A stretch of DNA of 64,000 nucleotides from the NCBI GenBank assembly GCA_020636325.1, contig JACJYC010000003.1:682001-746000 (forward strand), written 5' to 3'. A program made the position numbers and the translations under genes. The notes beneath the pieces were generated by a model. That model worked only from the letters and a program-made list of their open reading frames with translations. It was not told the DNA's origin and did not search any database. This document shows, one piece after another, positions 28,301 through 39,300 of this stretch. The stretch is from Lewinellaceae bacterium. GTDB lineage: Bacteria > Bacteroidota > Bacteroidia > Chitinophagales > Saprospiraceae. The stretch's first letter is position 1. Each line of letters opens with the position of its first letter.

Positions 28301-31300
28301 CATTCGCAAATGAATTGAGACACTTCCTTTTCCGGAGGATTCCCGGGTATATGATTCCCGGAAAATTGATTGAGGTGGATGAATGGCCGCTTACCCCCCA
28401 GGGCAAGATCGACGGATCGGAGCTGCTCCGGTTGGCCGCCCGGTACCGCAATCAGCCGCAAATCGCAGAACCGCTCACCCCAATGCAGGAAAATATCCGC
28501 GGAATATGGGCTGAAATCCTCAAAAAAACGGAAATCGGGATACATGATTTCTTTTTTGAAACCGGAGGGGACTCACTTTCCGCGATCCGGGTTGTGTCGG
28601 CCATCAAAAGCAGGCTCAAGCTTGAATTAAAGGTCAAGGACATTTTCAACCATCCGACCATTGCCCAACTCGCAGACTTCCTGGAGAAGAAGAGTGATGA
28701 AATTCCGCCGCCTGAAATTTCTGCCGGCCCGAGACCGGATAGGATTCCGCTGTCGTTTGCGCAGGAGAGATTGTGGTTTATTGATCAACTTGGCGGCAGC
28801 CTCGAATACCATATGCCTTCCGTTATCAGGCTGACCGGCGACCTGAACCCCAACATGCTGGAGGCTGCCCTTCGGGGGCTTGTCGGCAGGCATGAAGTGC
28901 TGCGCACCGTTTTCACAGCGGAAGACGGCAGGCCCTTTCAGGTTGTAATGCCGGCGTCAGACTGGAAGCTAACCTTTAGCCGCAACCAAAACGCGGAGGA
29001 CCAAGGCAGCCTCCAGGATCTTATTGCAGAAACAGTGACCAGGCCTTTTGACCTGTCCGCTGATTACATGCTCAGGGCCCACCTTGCTGAATGCGGCCCT
29101 CACGACCATGTGCTCATTCTGGTAGTTCACCATATTGCTTCCGACGGTTGGTCGCAGTCGCTGCTCGTCAGGGATCTGGCGGCTTTATATGCGGCATTTT
29201 CGGCAGCAAAAGAGCCGGAACTCCAACCTTTGCCCGTCCAGTACGCCGATTATGCCGTCTGGCAGCGCCGGTACCTGGATCAGGCCCGCCTTTCCCGCGA
29301 CCTTGATTGGTGGTCGGCCAATCTTGCGGGCGTCGAGCCGCTCAAGTTGCCGGCGGACTTTCCCAGGCCGGCCGTTCAGGGGACCCGGGGCAAGAAGCTG
29401 GAGCTGGAGATCGGTTCGGGATTGACAGACGGCCTTCGCAAACTGAGCCGTTCTTCCGGAACGACCCTTTTTATGACCCTTCTTGCGGCCTACAAGGTCT
29501 TGTTGTACAGGTATAGCGGGCAGGCCGACTTATGCGTCGGCACACCGGTGGCCAACCGGCAGGACCCGTTGCTGGAATCTTTGGCGGGCTTTTTTGTCAA
29601 TACCCTGGCCTTGCGCAGCGACCTGAGCGGAAACCCTCCGTTCAGGCAGGTGCTGAAGCAGATCCGGACAACCGTACTTTCAGCCTTCGAACGCCAGGAA
29701 ACGCCTTTCGAACAGGTTGTGGACCGTGTTGAACAAAGGCGCGATCTGAGCCGCAATCCGGTGTTTCAGGTAGAGTTTGTGCTGCAGAACCTCCCCGAAA
29801 TCGCAGATCTCAACCTGCGCGGGCTCACGATCGCCCAGGAATTTGACGTTCATGTTGCCGCCCAGTTTGAGGTATCCCTGTCGGTGATCGAAAAACCGGA
29901 AAAGCTGATCCTGGGATTTATCTACAACAGCGATCTGTTCACCGAATCCAGAATGGACCGGTTCGCCGGTCACTTCCGGGAATTGCTAACCGGCCTGGTA
30001 GCCGACCCGGATATAAGGATCGGCGAATGCCCGATGCTGACGGCTGAGGAAGAGCGCGAGATCCTGGTAGCTTTCAATGATACGGCAAAGGCATATCCGG
30101 CCGATAAAACCATAATCGACCTCGTCTTTGAACAGGTTAAGAGAACCCCGGAAAAAACAGCCGTAACGTGCGCAGGTGAGGCGCTGAGCTATTCGGAACT
30201 TGTAAGCAGAGCAGGACAACTGGCCGGATACCTGCGAGCCCAGGCAATCGGCAAAGAGGAGATCATCCCGGTTTGCATGGATCGGTCCCCTGAGATGCTG
30301 ATCGGAATATTGGGAATCTTCATGGCCGGCGGGGCCTATTTGCCTGTCGACCCTGAATACCCGGACCAAAGGGTCGGTTATATCCTGGAAGACTCAGGCG
30401 CGAGGCTAATGTTGACTGACGGCAAAAATCATGGACGATTGAAAGGCATAACCGCTGCAAAGTCGATCCTGCCGCAGGATTGGCTGAATTGCGTTGCGCC
30501 GGCGAGCAGAGCGGATGTCCATCCGGACGACCTGGCGTATGTCATTTATACATCCGGATCCACCGGCAACCCGAAGGGCGCGATGATCGAACACAGGGGG
30601 ATGGTAAATCACCTCTACGCCAAGATCAACGAACTGGGAATAACCTCAACCTCGCGGGTATTGCAAAACGCGTCGCAGGCATTTGATATTTCCATCTGGC
30701 AATTCCTGGTTGCCCTTGCCGCGGGGGGCACTACCGTGATTTATCCCCAGGAAATCGTACTCGATGCCGACCGGTTCCTTACCGGGCTGGCGATGGACCG
30801 GCTGACGCACGCAGAAGTGGTCCCGAGCTATCTCAGGCTGCTGCTGGATATGGAAAAGATCCGGGAGAGCCGGTTTCCGGACCTGGAGTACCTGCTGGTC
30901 ACAGGCGAAACCCTGCCCAAGCCTTTGCTGGCACAATGGTTGTCGCAATTCCCGGAGATCCCGGTTGTCAACGCTTACGGACCGACGGAGGCCTCTGACG
31001 ATATCACCCACTGTTTCCTGTCGGCCTTGCCGGCCGGTGAATTTGTTCCGATCGGTCACGTTTTGCAAAACCTGAGGATACTGATCCTGAACCCGTTCGG
31101 AGAACTGTGTCCGGTCGGCGTGCCGGGTGAAATCTGCGTTACCGGAACCGGCGTCGGCAGGGGGTACCTCAACCAACCGGTTCTGACCGCGCGAAAGTTC
31201 GTGAACGATCCTTTGAACCCCGGTGAAACCATGTATAAAACCGGCGATCTGGGCTATTGGCAGGAAAACGGTGAGCTCATTTTCATCGGGCGAATCGATA

Positions 31301-33321
31301 ACCAGGTTAAAATCCGCGGGCACCGCATCGAACTGGAAGAAATTGAAGCCGTTGTCAGAAAATGCCCCGGGGTCAGGGAAACTGCCGTGATAACCTTCCT
31401 GAACGACAACAACTCCGCCGCACTTGCGGGGTATATCGTTCTGGACGGAACTGCATCCCGGGATGACCTGCAGCATTGGATCGCGCAGCAATTGCCGGAT
31501 TATATGACTCCCTCGGTCTGGATCGAACTTGACCGGATGCCGCTTACGCCAAATGGAAAACTCGACCGGAAAGGGCTGCCTGCACCGGAGGCCGGAGATG
31601 CAGGAAGCGGGCAATATGTTCCCCCCGGGAATAAAACGGAAAAAGACCTGACCGACATCTGGTCCGCCTTGCTGAAACAGGAAAGAATCGGCATCCATGA
31701 TAACTTTTTTGAAAAGGGCGGCGATTCCATCATCTCCATCCAGCTGGTGAGCAGGGCAAGACAATCGGGTTATGCCATACAGCCCAGAGATGTCTTTCTG
31801 TACCAGACGGTTGCTACGCTGGCGGAAAGGATCAGCACCCGCAGCAGTGAAGCGGTCATCGCCGAGCAGGGGCTGCTGAACGGGCCCGCCGAACTGCTCC
31901 CCATACAACAGCGATTCTTTCAATACGGGGATCAACCGCTGTCCCATTACAATCAATCTGTACTGACCGGATTGGATAAATCGGTTGCCGCTACCGACCT
32001 GGAAAAGATTGCAGGGGTATTGATCCGGCAACACGACGCCCTCCGGTTCAGGTATTACCTTGAAAACGGGCAATGGCGCCAGGAATACGGCGATTCACCC
32101 GGGCTGCTGGAAATTGTCCGGTTGGATACCGTACCGCCCGAATCAGTAAGCGCTGAAATCACCAAGGCCTGCAACCGACTGCAGGCGTCGCTGGATATCT
32201 GCAAGGGTCCGATTATCAGGTTCTGTTTGATCCTGACCCCGTCTGAGTACGATCACAACCGGTTATTCATCACCATCCATCACCTGGCTGCCGACGGCAT
32301 TTCATGGCGGATCCTGTTTGAAGACCTGGAAAAACACCTAACGGCGTTAAGCCTGGGCCAACCCATCAGTTTGGAGAAGAAAGGCACCTCGTACCGTCAG
32401 TGGGCAACAGCCCTTGCCAAGCATGCAGAGGACCGGAGAACGACCACGCAACTGGCCTTCTGGCAATCCGTTATCCGGGATTACCAACCCATCCCGGCAG
32501 ATCGCCAAACCGGTGGCTGCCGGTACGGCGATCTGGAAACATGGGCTTTCGACCTGCCTGCCGCATTGACCCGGTCGTTGTTGCAGGAAGCCAACCAGGC
32601 CTACGGCACCGCCATCAATGATCTGCTGGTCAGCGCCCTGGTGTCCGCCCTGGGAAATTGGTCCGGATTGACAACCGTAGTCATCGGACTGGAAGGCCAT
32701 GGGCGCGAATCCTTGGCCGATAATATCGATATCAGCCGAACCATCGGATGGTTCACCACCCTGTACCCGGCCGCTTTTTCCTATGACCCGGCCGCCGGAG
32801 AGGATACCCTCATCAAGACCGTAAAGGAACAACTGCGGGGTATCCCCGACAAGGGATTGGGATTTGGGTTGCTCCGCTATCTCCACCCCTCGGAGAAGAT
32901 CCGTTGTGAACTGGCCCTTGCAAAATGGGATATCGAGTTCAACTACCTCGGCCAGACAGACAATGCGACGGCTCCCGGAAATTGGTTCAGCGATGTTCCG
33001 GAATCGAAAGGGGAGGGGATCAGCCCTGAGGCCCCCATAGAAGAGAAATTGCTGATAAACGCCTTTGTTGCAGAAGGCCGGTTGAGGCTTTCTTTGAATT
33101 ATTCAAAGAACCAATACAAGTTAGCCACCATCGATCGGCTGGGGCAGCACTTCGTCAACGCGCTTGAGCGGATCGCCTATCATTGTCTGGACCAAAACCG
33201 GACTGCCATCACCCCGTCTGACCTGGGGCTCGGCAATCAAATGGATCATCGCGAACTGGACGAACTGAACGACTTCCTCATCCAGGCGGAGAACAATGGG
33301 GATGAAATTTTGCGATTCTGA
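25345..33321 (+). CDS. NRPS: docking - C - A - PCP - C - A - PCP - E
   Basis: A 2,658-residue, two-module synthetase ending in an epimerase. Residues 1-52 form a TubC-like beta-hairpin docking domain (LFDQLEKAGIKL, KANKEAIIAEL). C1 follows with HHIIMDGWS. A1 (about 530-1010) reads D-G-F-G-I-A-L-V-I-K, with no match I can name. The first carrier has Ser1077 in GGDSL, a form usual before E domains although a C domain follows. C2 has HHIASDGWS. A2 (about 1590-2080) reads D-I-W-E-L-T-A-D-D-K. This acidic pocket suits a basic substrate and, as I recall, resembles diaminobutyrate codes of Pseudomonas lipopeptides. With SbnA/SbnB next door, Dap is the leading guess. The second carrier has Ser2128 and the E domain has HHLAADGISWRIL (His2312), so this residue should be D. 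The C-terminus DEILRF may be a docking tail. Confidence 0.95.
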   Translation: MKDLFDQLEKAGIKLELIQGNLKLSAEKGLITSELLAKIKANKEAIIAELEACSGAADAVLEREGETFFELSVFQREIWINSALYQTGVYNQVRSFLLEGDLNLEALEAAAFDLMDRYEILRTTFHLVDGEPFQRINPVDGLFPGSVLERDDLRELQTPKEAALHRIKSISSDEMDFENGPLIRFLLFRIDVNSYVFALVHHHIIMDGWSSEIAANYLMSRYMLRLEGDPAPAARPAFQYKDFSARLNRELKQGLHQAQRAFWREYLAGELPVLHFPTDFQRPAVRTFNGEHAEITMDPAVSAAIKSYCRENNVTPFLFFHSLVSVLLYRYTGQTDLITGSAFAGRGRPELEDQLGTFANILPIRTQIDKNETFSDLLNRVKNNILQVYDNQFYPFSNILEDIGYVFDQSHAPLFDVAVAAQNFSQSAASINGFKNLIATPMDAEETVAARDLGFVIGEGPDGKIGISILYNTDLFKRSRIEALARHLLRLATAAVNQADTEISRLPMLSEKEAFGLLRVFNDTSIGPPPYDTILDLFRETVMKYPAAIALAWNDTRLTYCELDRESDQFAAVLRRQFNLQPGDFAAVMAGRNHHTIIAMLAVMKAGGVFMPIEEDTPEQRIQEVCHIAKPSLFLSVAELAGRIPASAGLPVLLMDNPVDAPAEDPQEKTHRVKAGDPAYIIFTSGSTGQPKPIVAKHEGLINNVWDYIPKLGAGPEDNYLQFFSLGFDGFFFDIFPLLCGATLVMADKNTVEDRDQFLAYLESHRITMTGMTPSYLEMLNRPDFPGLRGLISAGEAADPAAARQYGSRLSFFNLYGPAEATVIATFYRVDPAELVPGQPVPIGKPCANKKIYVLDDELNLLPKGVPGELCISGAGIVDGYLNNPGLTAEKFLPDPFEPGLLLYRTGDLAQWTEDGNLLFLGRKDSQIKVNGYRIELGEIEKKILDHPSVARAAVRAVKKERGAEMIGFYQRAGEIQLGGQAGEDPFANELRHFLFRRIPGYMIPGKLIEVDEWPLTPQGKIDGSELLRLAARYRNQPQIAEPLTPMQENIRGIWAEILKKTEIGIHDFFFETGGDSLSAIRVVSAIKSRLKLELKVKDIFNHPTIAQLADFLEKKSDEIPPPEISAGPRPDRIPLSFAQERLWFIDQLGGSLEYHMPSVIRLTGDLNPNMLEAALRGLVGRHEVLRTVFTAEDGRPFQVVMPASDWKLTFSRNQNAEDQGSLQDLIAETVTRPFDLSADYMLRAHLAECGPHDHVLILVVHHIASDGWSQSLLVRDLAALYAAFSAAKEPELQPLPVQYADYAVWQRRYLDQARLSRDLDWWSANLAGVEPLKLPADFPRPAVQGTRGKKLELEIGSGLTDGLRKLSRSSGTTLFMTLLAAYKVLLYRYSGQADLCVGTPVANRQDPLLESLAGFFVNTLALRSDLSGNPPFRQVLKQIRTTVLSAFERQETPFEQVVDRVEQRRDLSRNPVFQVEFVLQNLPEIADLNLRGLTIAQEFDVHVAAQFEVSLSVIEKPEKLILGFIYNSDLFTESRMDRFAGHFRELLTGLVADPDIRIGECPMLTAEEEREILVAFNDTAKAYPADKTIIDLVFEQVKRTPEKTAVTCAGEALSYSELVSRAGQLAGYLRAQAIGKEEIIPVCMDRSPEMLIGILGIFMAGGAYLPVDPEYPDQRVGYILEDSGARLMLTDGKNHGRLKGITAAKSILPQDWLNCVAPASRADVHPDDLAYVIYTSGSTGNPKGAMIEHRGMVNHLYAKINELGITSTSRVLQNASQAFDISIWQFLVALAAGGTTVIYPQEIVLDADRFLTGLAMDRLTHAEVVPSYLRLLLDMEKIRESRFPDLEYLLVTGETLPKPLLAQWLSQFPEIPVVNAYGPTEASDDITHCFLSALPAGEFVPIGHVLQNLRILILNPFGELCPVGVPGEICVTGTGVGRGYLNQPVLTARKFVNDPLNPGETMYKTGDLGYWQENGELIFIGRIDNQVKIRGHRIELEEIEAVVRKCPGVRETAVITFLNDNNSAALAGYIVLDGTASRDDLQHWIAQQLPDYMTPSVWIELDRMPLTPNGKLDRKGLPAPEAGDAGSGQYVPPGNKTEKDLTDIWSALLKQERIGIHDNFFEKGGDSIISIQLVSRARQSGYAIQPRDVFLYQTVATLAERISTRSSEAVIAEQGLLNGPAELLPIQQRFFQYGDQPLSHYNQSVLTGLDKSVAATDLEKIAGVLIRQHDALRFRYYLENGQWRQEYGDSPGLLEIVRLDTVPPESVSAEITKACNRLQASLDICKGPIIRFCLILTPSEYDHNRLFITIHHLAADGISWRILFEDLEKHLTALSLGQPISLEKKGTSYRQWATALAKHAEDRRTTTQLAFWQSVIRDYQPIPADRQTGGCRYGDLETWAFDLPAALTRSLLQEANQAYGTAINDLLVSALVSALGNWSGLTTVVIGLEGHGRESLADNIDISRTIGWFTTLYPAAFSYDPAAGEDTLIKTVKEQLRGIPDKGLGFGLLRYLHPSEKIRCELALAKWDIEFNYLGQTDNATAPGNWFSDVPESKGEGISPEAPIEEKLLINAFVAEGRLRLSLNYSKNQYKLATIDRLGQHFVNALERIAYHCLDQNRTAITPSDLGLGNQMDHRELDELNDFLIQAENNGDEILRF

Positions 33322-33383
33322 CAAACTCCTTGCCGCTTAACAAATTGAAAAGCCGAACCCGGCTCGGGTTCAAATACCTATTT

Positions 33384-36300
33384 ATGAACAGTTTTATCGA
33401 GGAATTGGAAAAACTCAACCTGTTTCTGGTTGAGCAGAACGGAGACCTCATCCTGAAAGGCCGGAAAGGTCAGTTAACCCAAAAGGAAATTGAACTGATC
33501 AGACAAAACGGTTATATCACCGACTTTATCCGGAAGAACAAGGCTGAACTCATCAGGCACCTCGCCGCTGAACAGCCCAGGCAGCGGGCCATCTACAAAT
33601 TGAGCCCGTTGCAGGAAGGCATGCTGTTCCATTACCTCTATGATTCAGACTCCCGGGTCTACATCGAGCAATTTGCAGTTGACCTTCCCGCCGGCGTAAA
33701 TGCCGCAGCGCTTGAAAAGGCCTGGGGATGGGTCATCCGGAAACACAGCATACTCCGGACTGGTTTCATACACGACCGGACCAGCGTCCCCCTTCAGGTG
33801 GTCCATCCGGAGTTGGACTTTGCCGTTCAGGAAACGGATCTCACCGCATTCGATGCCGATCAGCTTGAAAAGGAGCTTGAACGATTGCTGGACCAGGACC
33901 TTTCCACAGGATTCGACCTGCAAACACCGCCTTTGATGCGGGTCAACCTTATCAAAACGGGAAAAAAGGCCTGGAAAATGGTTTGGACCTACCACCATAT
34001 CCTGCTCGACGGGTGGTCGCTCCCGATTGTGGTCAACGAACTGCTCACCGCCTACGAGGCTTATTGCGACGGCAAGACCCCGGCTCCCCAGGAGGAAGAC
34101 CTCTTTGAGGATTATATCAAATACCTGAACCGGCAGGAGGGTTACAAGGCCGAGGCATTCTGGAAAAAATACCTGGACGGCTTCGAAACCCCCTCCTTGT
34201 TGCCGTTCACCAACAGCCATCTCGACCGGAACAAGGGAGGTGCAACCGTAAAAAAGGTGCAACACACCTTCGATGCTGTCCAAACAGCGGCGATAAAGGA
34301 TTATGTGCAATCTAGGAATATTACGGTCAATACCTTGATCCAGGGCGTATGGTCCGTTCTGCTGTCCTATTACAGCGGCAACCAGGATGTTGCCTTTGGG
34401 GTAACGGTTTCCGGCAGGCCGATGGATTTAAAGGATGCTGACCGGAAAGTCGGACTCTTCATCAACATCCTGCCCTTCAGAGCGGAAATCCGCCCCGGCG
34501 ATAAGGCCGGCGAATGGCTTTCGGCCTTGCAGGAAGGTCATGCTGCGGCCCGCGAATACCAATACCACGCGTTGAATGAGATCCAGCAATGGAGCGGGAT
34601 CACCGGTGATTTTTTTGACAGTTTGCTGGTGTTTGAAAATTATCCGGTTGATGAAGCGGTCCGGGAAAAGAAGTGGGCGCTGGAGCTGGGAGATGTCCGG
34701 GTTCAGGAACAGACCAACTACCTGCTCACCATTGTGGCCGGCATGGGCAATACCCTGGACCTGAAATTCATATACAACAGCGACCTGCTCGACGATGTCT
34801 ATGCTGAGATGATCTCCAGGCATTTCGCCGCCCTGGTGACCAGGATCGCAATTAGCGGCCAGGAAGACCTTTCCGGCATCAGGATCCTCACGGATGAAGA
34901 AGAGAAACAGCTCATTGCTGAATCCGGCAGCGTCGGATACCCTGCCGGCATGTCTTTGGTTGACCTGTTTACGGACCAGGCCGCGGAAACACCGGATTCG
35001 GTTGCCGTGGTTTTCAGGGACAGACAATTGTCTTACAGCGAGCTGGATGAACGATCAACCCGACTGGCCAACCGGCTCATTGAAAAAGGAATAAACAGAG
35101 AATCGCTGATCCCGATCCTGTTGGACCCGTCCCCAGAGCTTATAATAGCTATCCTGGGCATCCTCAAGGCCGGCGGGGCCTATGTGCCCGTTGATCCTGA
35201 ATACCCGGTCGACCGGATCCGGTTCATCATCGGGGATACCGGCGCCGGAACCATTATTGCTGATCGGAAATTTGCCGGACTGCTGGCTGAGGTCAGCGGC
35301 GCGGAAAGCCTGTTCATGGATGACCAGCCCCTATGGACGGGGGAAAAATCGCCGCAATTCCGTCAACATTTGCCCGCGCCCGAAAGCCTGGCCTATGTGA
35401 TCTATACATCCGGCTCAACCGGCAAGCCCAAGGGTGTACTGGTTGAACATAAGCACGTGGTCCGGCTGTTGAAGACCGATAAACCGCTGTTTGATTTTAA
35501 TGAACGGGACGTATGGACGCTTTTCCATTCCCATGCCTTTGATTTTTCTGTTTGGGAAATTTTCGGGGCCTTGCTGTTCGGAGCAAAACTGGTGATCGTT
35601 CCGTCCGAAATGAGAAAGGAACCCCGCGCCTTTGCACAGTTGATCAGCGAACAGGCCGTCACGGTCCTCAACCAGACTCCCGGAGCATTTTATCAGCTTC
35701 AGCATGCCTTCACCCCATCCCATAATGCCGGCTCCCTCCGGTATGTGATCTTCGGCGGAGAGGCGCTGGATCCAGCGCTCCTGCAATCCTGGAAGGAACA
35801 GTACCCGCCTTGCCGGCTGATCAATATGTACGGCATTACCGAGACTACGGTGCACGTCACCTTCAAGGAAATTGAGGAAAAAGACATCCGGTCCGGCATC
35901 AGCAATATCGGCAGGGCGATCCCCACACTCAGTTGTTATGTGCTCGACCAACACATGCGGCACCTTCCAGCCGGTGTTCCGGGTGAGTTGTTTGTCGCAG
36001 GAGAAGGCGTCGCGCGCGGGTACCTGAACCGGGAAACCTTAACGGCTGAAAGATTCCTGGAAGACCCGTTTTCTGCACGCGGTGCGGGCCGGATTTACAA
36101 AACCGGCGACCTGGCCCGGCGATTGCCGGATGGGAATTTTGAATACCTGGGGCGGATTGACAACCAGGTGAAGATCCGGGGGTACCGGATCGAGCTGGGA
36201 GAGATCGAAGCAACCCTCAGGATGGCGCCGGGTGTTGCCCAGGCCGTTGTAGCGGCCAAAGAAGGCCACGACGGGGTCAAACGGCTGATCGCCTATGTCC

Positions 36301-39300
36301 TGCCGCAGGGCAGTCTTGAAAAAGCGGCGGTACAGGCTTACCTGCGTTCTGTCCTGCCGGCCTACATGGTGCCGGCCAACCTGATTGAACTTGATGCATT
36401 TCCGCTTACCCGGAACGGCAAGATCGATAAAAAAGCCTTGCCCGATCCGGAACATACAACCGGACCGGGCGCCCATTTCGCCGCGCCGCAAAATGAGACT
36501 GAAAGGGCCTTGCTCGACATCTGGAAAGGTCTGCTCGGGGTGGCAACCCTGGGTACGCGGGATAATTTCTTCGAGACCGGCGGACACTCGCTGCTGGCCA
36601 TGCGGGTCATAGCCGCCGTCCGAAAGCAGCTTAAGCGGGAATTGAGGGTAAAGGACATTTTCACCTTCCCCACCGTCGAAAGCCTGGCCCTGCATATGGA
36701 AGCAGGTAACCGGAAGAGTGTTCTTTTACCGCCTGTAACAACCGGGAAACGACCGCTCCGGCTTCCGCTTTCTTATTCCCAGGAACGGCTTTGGTTTATC
36801 CATCAAATGGGCGGCAGTACTCAGTACCACCTGCCTACGGTGATCCGGTTGAAAAACCAAATCAACCGCAAAGGGTTGGAAGCGGCCTTTTCGGCACTGA
36901 TCAACCGGCATGAGTCCTTGCGGACCGTGATCAGCCAGGACGACGGTCAGCCTTTTCAAACCGTTTTGCCCGCTGAAGGGTGGAAAATGGCGTTTTCCGA
37001 ACGACCATCGCCGGAGAACGGCAATTCACCCGACCAATTCATATCGGAGGAGATCAGCCGGCCATTTAACCTGTCCAAAGACTTTCCGCTCAGGGCTCGC
37101 CTGATCAGGTATGGCGATAATGACCATTGCCTGGTCATCGTCCTCCACCATATCGCATCCGACGGCTGGTCCGAATCCGTTCTGGTAAGGGATTTGACCG
37201 AACTTTACAACGCTTATGTCGAAAACCGCCCGGCGGCCCTTGCTCCCCTTCAGGTCCAATACGCGGATTACGCGATCTGGCAGCGGCAGCATTTAAGCGA
37301 CCGGTATCTCGAAAGCCTGCTGGATTGGTGGGAAGCCCGGCTGAAAGGGGTTGAGCCGATCAAACTGCCGACCGACTACCGGCGTCCTGCCGTTCAAAGC
37401 CACAGGGGCGCCAACTGGGGCCTGCCGTTGGATAAAGCGCTCTCGGCTGCAATAAAGGACCTTTCCATCCGGATGGGTACGACCCCGTTCATGACCATGC
37501 TGGCGGCATTCAAGGTGCTGCTCTACCGGTATAGCGGTCAGCAGGATATCTGCGTCGGCACTCCGGTTGCCAACCGCAATTCCGGGGAGTTGGACCAGTT
37601 GGCAGGTTTTTTTGTCAATACCATCGCTTTGCGGACTCAAATTGACGGAAACCGGCAAGCGGGCGAGTTGCTGAAACAAATCAAGGAGGAATCACTTGCC
37701 GCTTTTTCAAGGCAGGAAGCGCCTTTCGAACAGATCGTCGGAAGAGTGGTCGCCGACCGGAGCCTGAGCAGGAGCCCGGTATTCCAGGTGATGTTCATCA
37801 TGCAGAACAACCCCGAAACCCCGGATTTGAAATTGAACGGGCTTGACCTGAGCTTTGAGGCCCCGGGCGGGCAGACCGCCCAATTTGACCTCACGTTCTC
37901 GCTGGTTGAGGCGGATGGTCAATTTTATCTCGGTATCGAATATTGCACCGATCTGTTCACACCGGAGACCATTGAAAGGATGGCAGGTCACTTTATTCAG
38001 CTGGCCGGATCATTTGTTGCCGCCCCCGAAACCAGGGTTGACGACCTCCGGATGACGACCGAAACAGAAGAGAATTTGCTGCGAAAGGTATTCAATCAAA
38101 CCGTTGAACCGTTTCCGGATGACCTGACCCTGGTTGATCTGTTCTGTTCTCAAGCCAGGCAAACACCCGACCTGATCGCCGCCGCATTTGAAGGAGAAAC
38201 GATAACGTACAGGGAACTGGATCAGAGATCCAACGCCCTGGCCCGCTTCCTGAAAAAGGCCGGAGCGGGCCCCGACACGCTTGTGGCCATTTGCATCGGG
38301 CGGTCATTGGAAATGATAACGGGTATCCTCGGCATCCTGAAGGCCGGCGGAGCCTATGTCCCGGTAGATCCGGAATATCCAGGTCACAGAATAAATTATC
38401 TGCTGGAAGATACAGGGGCCCGGATCGCGGTATCCGTTCGCGATTTCGCCCATTTGCTGGCCGGGGAAAACAAGATCAAGACCATCCTGCTGGACGAGGA
38501 CTGGCCCGAAATCGCCCTCGAATCCGGTGACCGGGTCGAAGCAGGGATTAAACCCGAAAACCTGGCCTATGTCATCTATACGTCGGGGTCAACAGGTCGC
38601 CCCAAAGGTGTTATGAACCAGCACAGCGGAGTGGTTAACCGGCTGTTGTGGGGAAAGAAAACGTTCGGACTCGAACCGGGCAAAGATGCGGTGCTGCAAA
38701 AAACGACCTTCAGCTTTGATGTTTCCGTATGGGAAATATTCTGGCCGTTGATTTCAGGCGCACAGTTGGTCCTTGCCAGGCCCGGCGGCCATAAGGACAA
38801 TGCGTACGTCAAAAGCCTCATTTCAAGCCGGGCGATAACGACGGTCCATTTCGTGCCGTCCATGCTCGAAGTGTTTTTGCAGGACCTTGAACAGGGTGAA
38901 TTGCCCGGCCTGCGACAAGTGTTTTGCAGCGGCGAAGAGCTCAAGCCGGCGCATGTCGATTTATTTGCGCAACGACTCCCGCATGTTGAGCTGCACAACC
39001 TGTACGGCCCCACGGAAACAGCGATCGAGGTTTCGTGGCTGCATCTTCCGGCCGGCCAGGACCGCAAAGCAGAAACGGTCACGATCGGAAAACCGATTGC
39101 CAATACTGCCCTCTATGTCGGGAGCCCAAACGGACGGCTTTCCGGGATCGGTGTTCCGGGCGAACTCCTCATCGGCGGCATCCAGGTCGCCCGGGGTTAC
39201 CTGAACCGACAGGCCGTCACAGCCGAAAAATTCATACCCAACCCGTTTGCCGCTGACGGCTCCGGTTCGCGGTTGTACAGGTCGGGCGACCTGGCCCGGG

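Noticed and set aside
33330..33383. Extension of the four-module NRPS to a TTG codon at 33330.
   Set aside because: The 18 added residues are basic and unlike docking domains. The ATG at 33384 begins exactly where the TubC-like docking fold begins.
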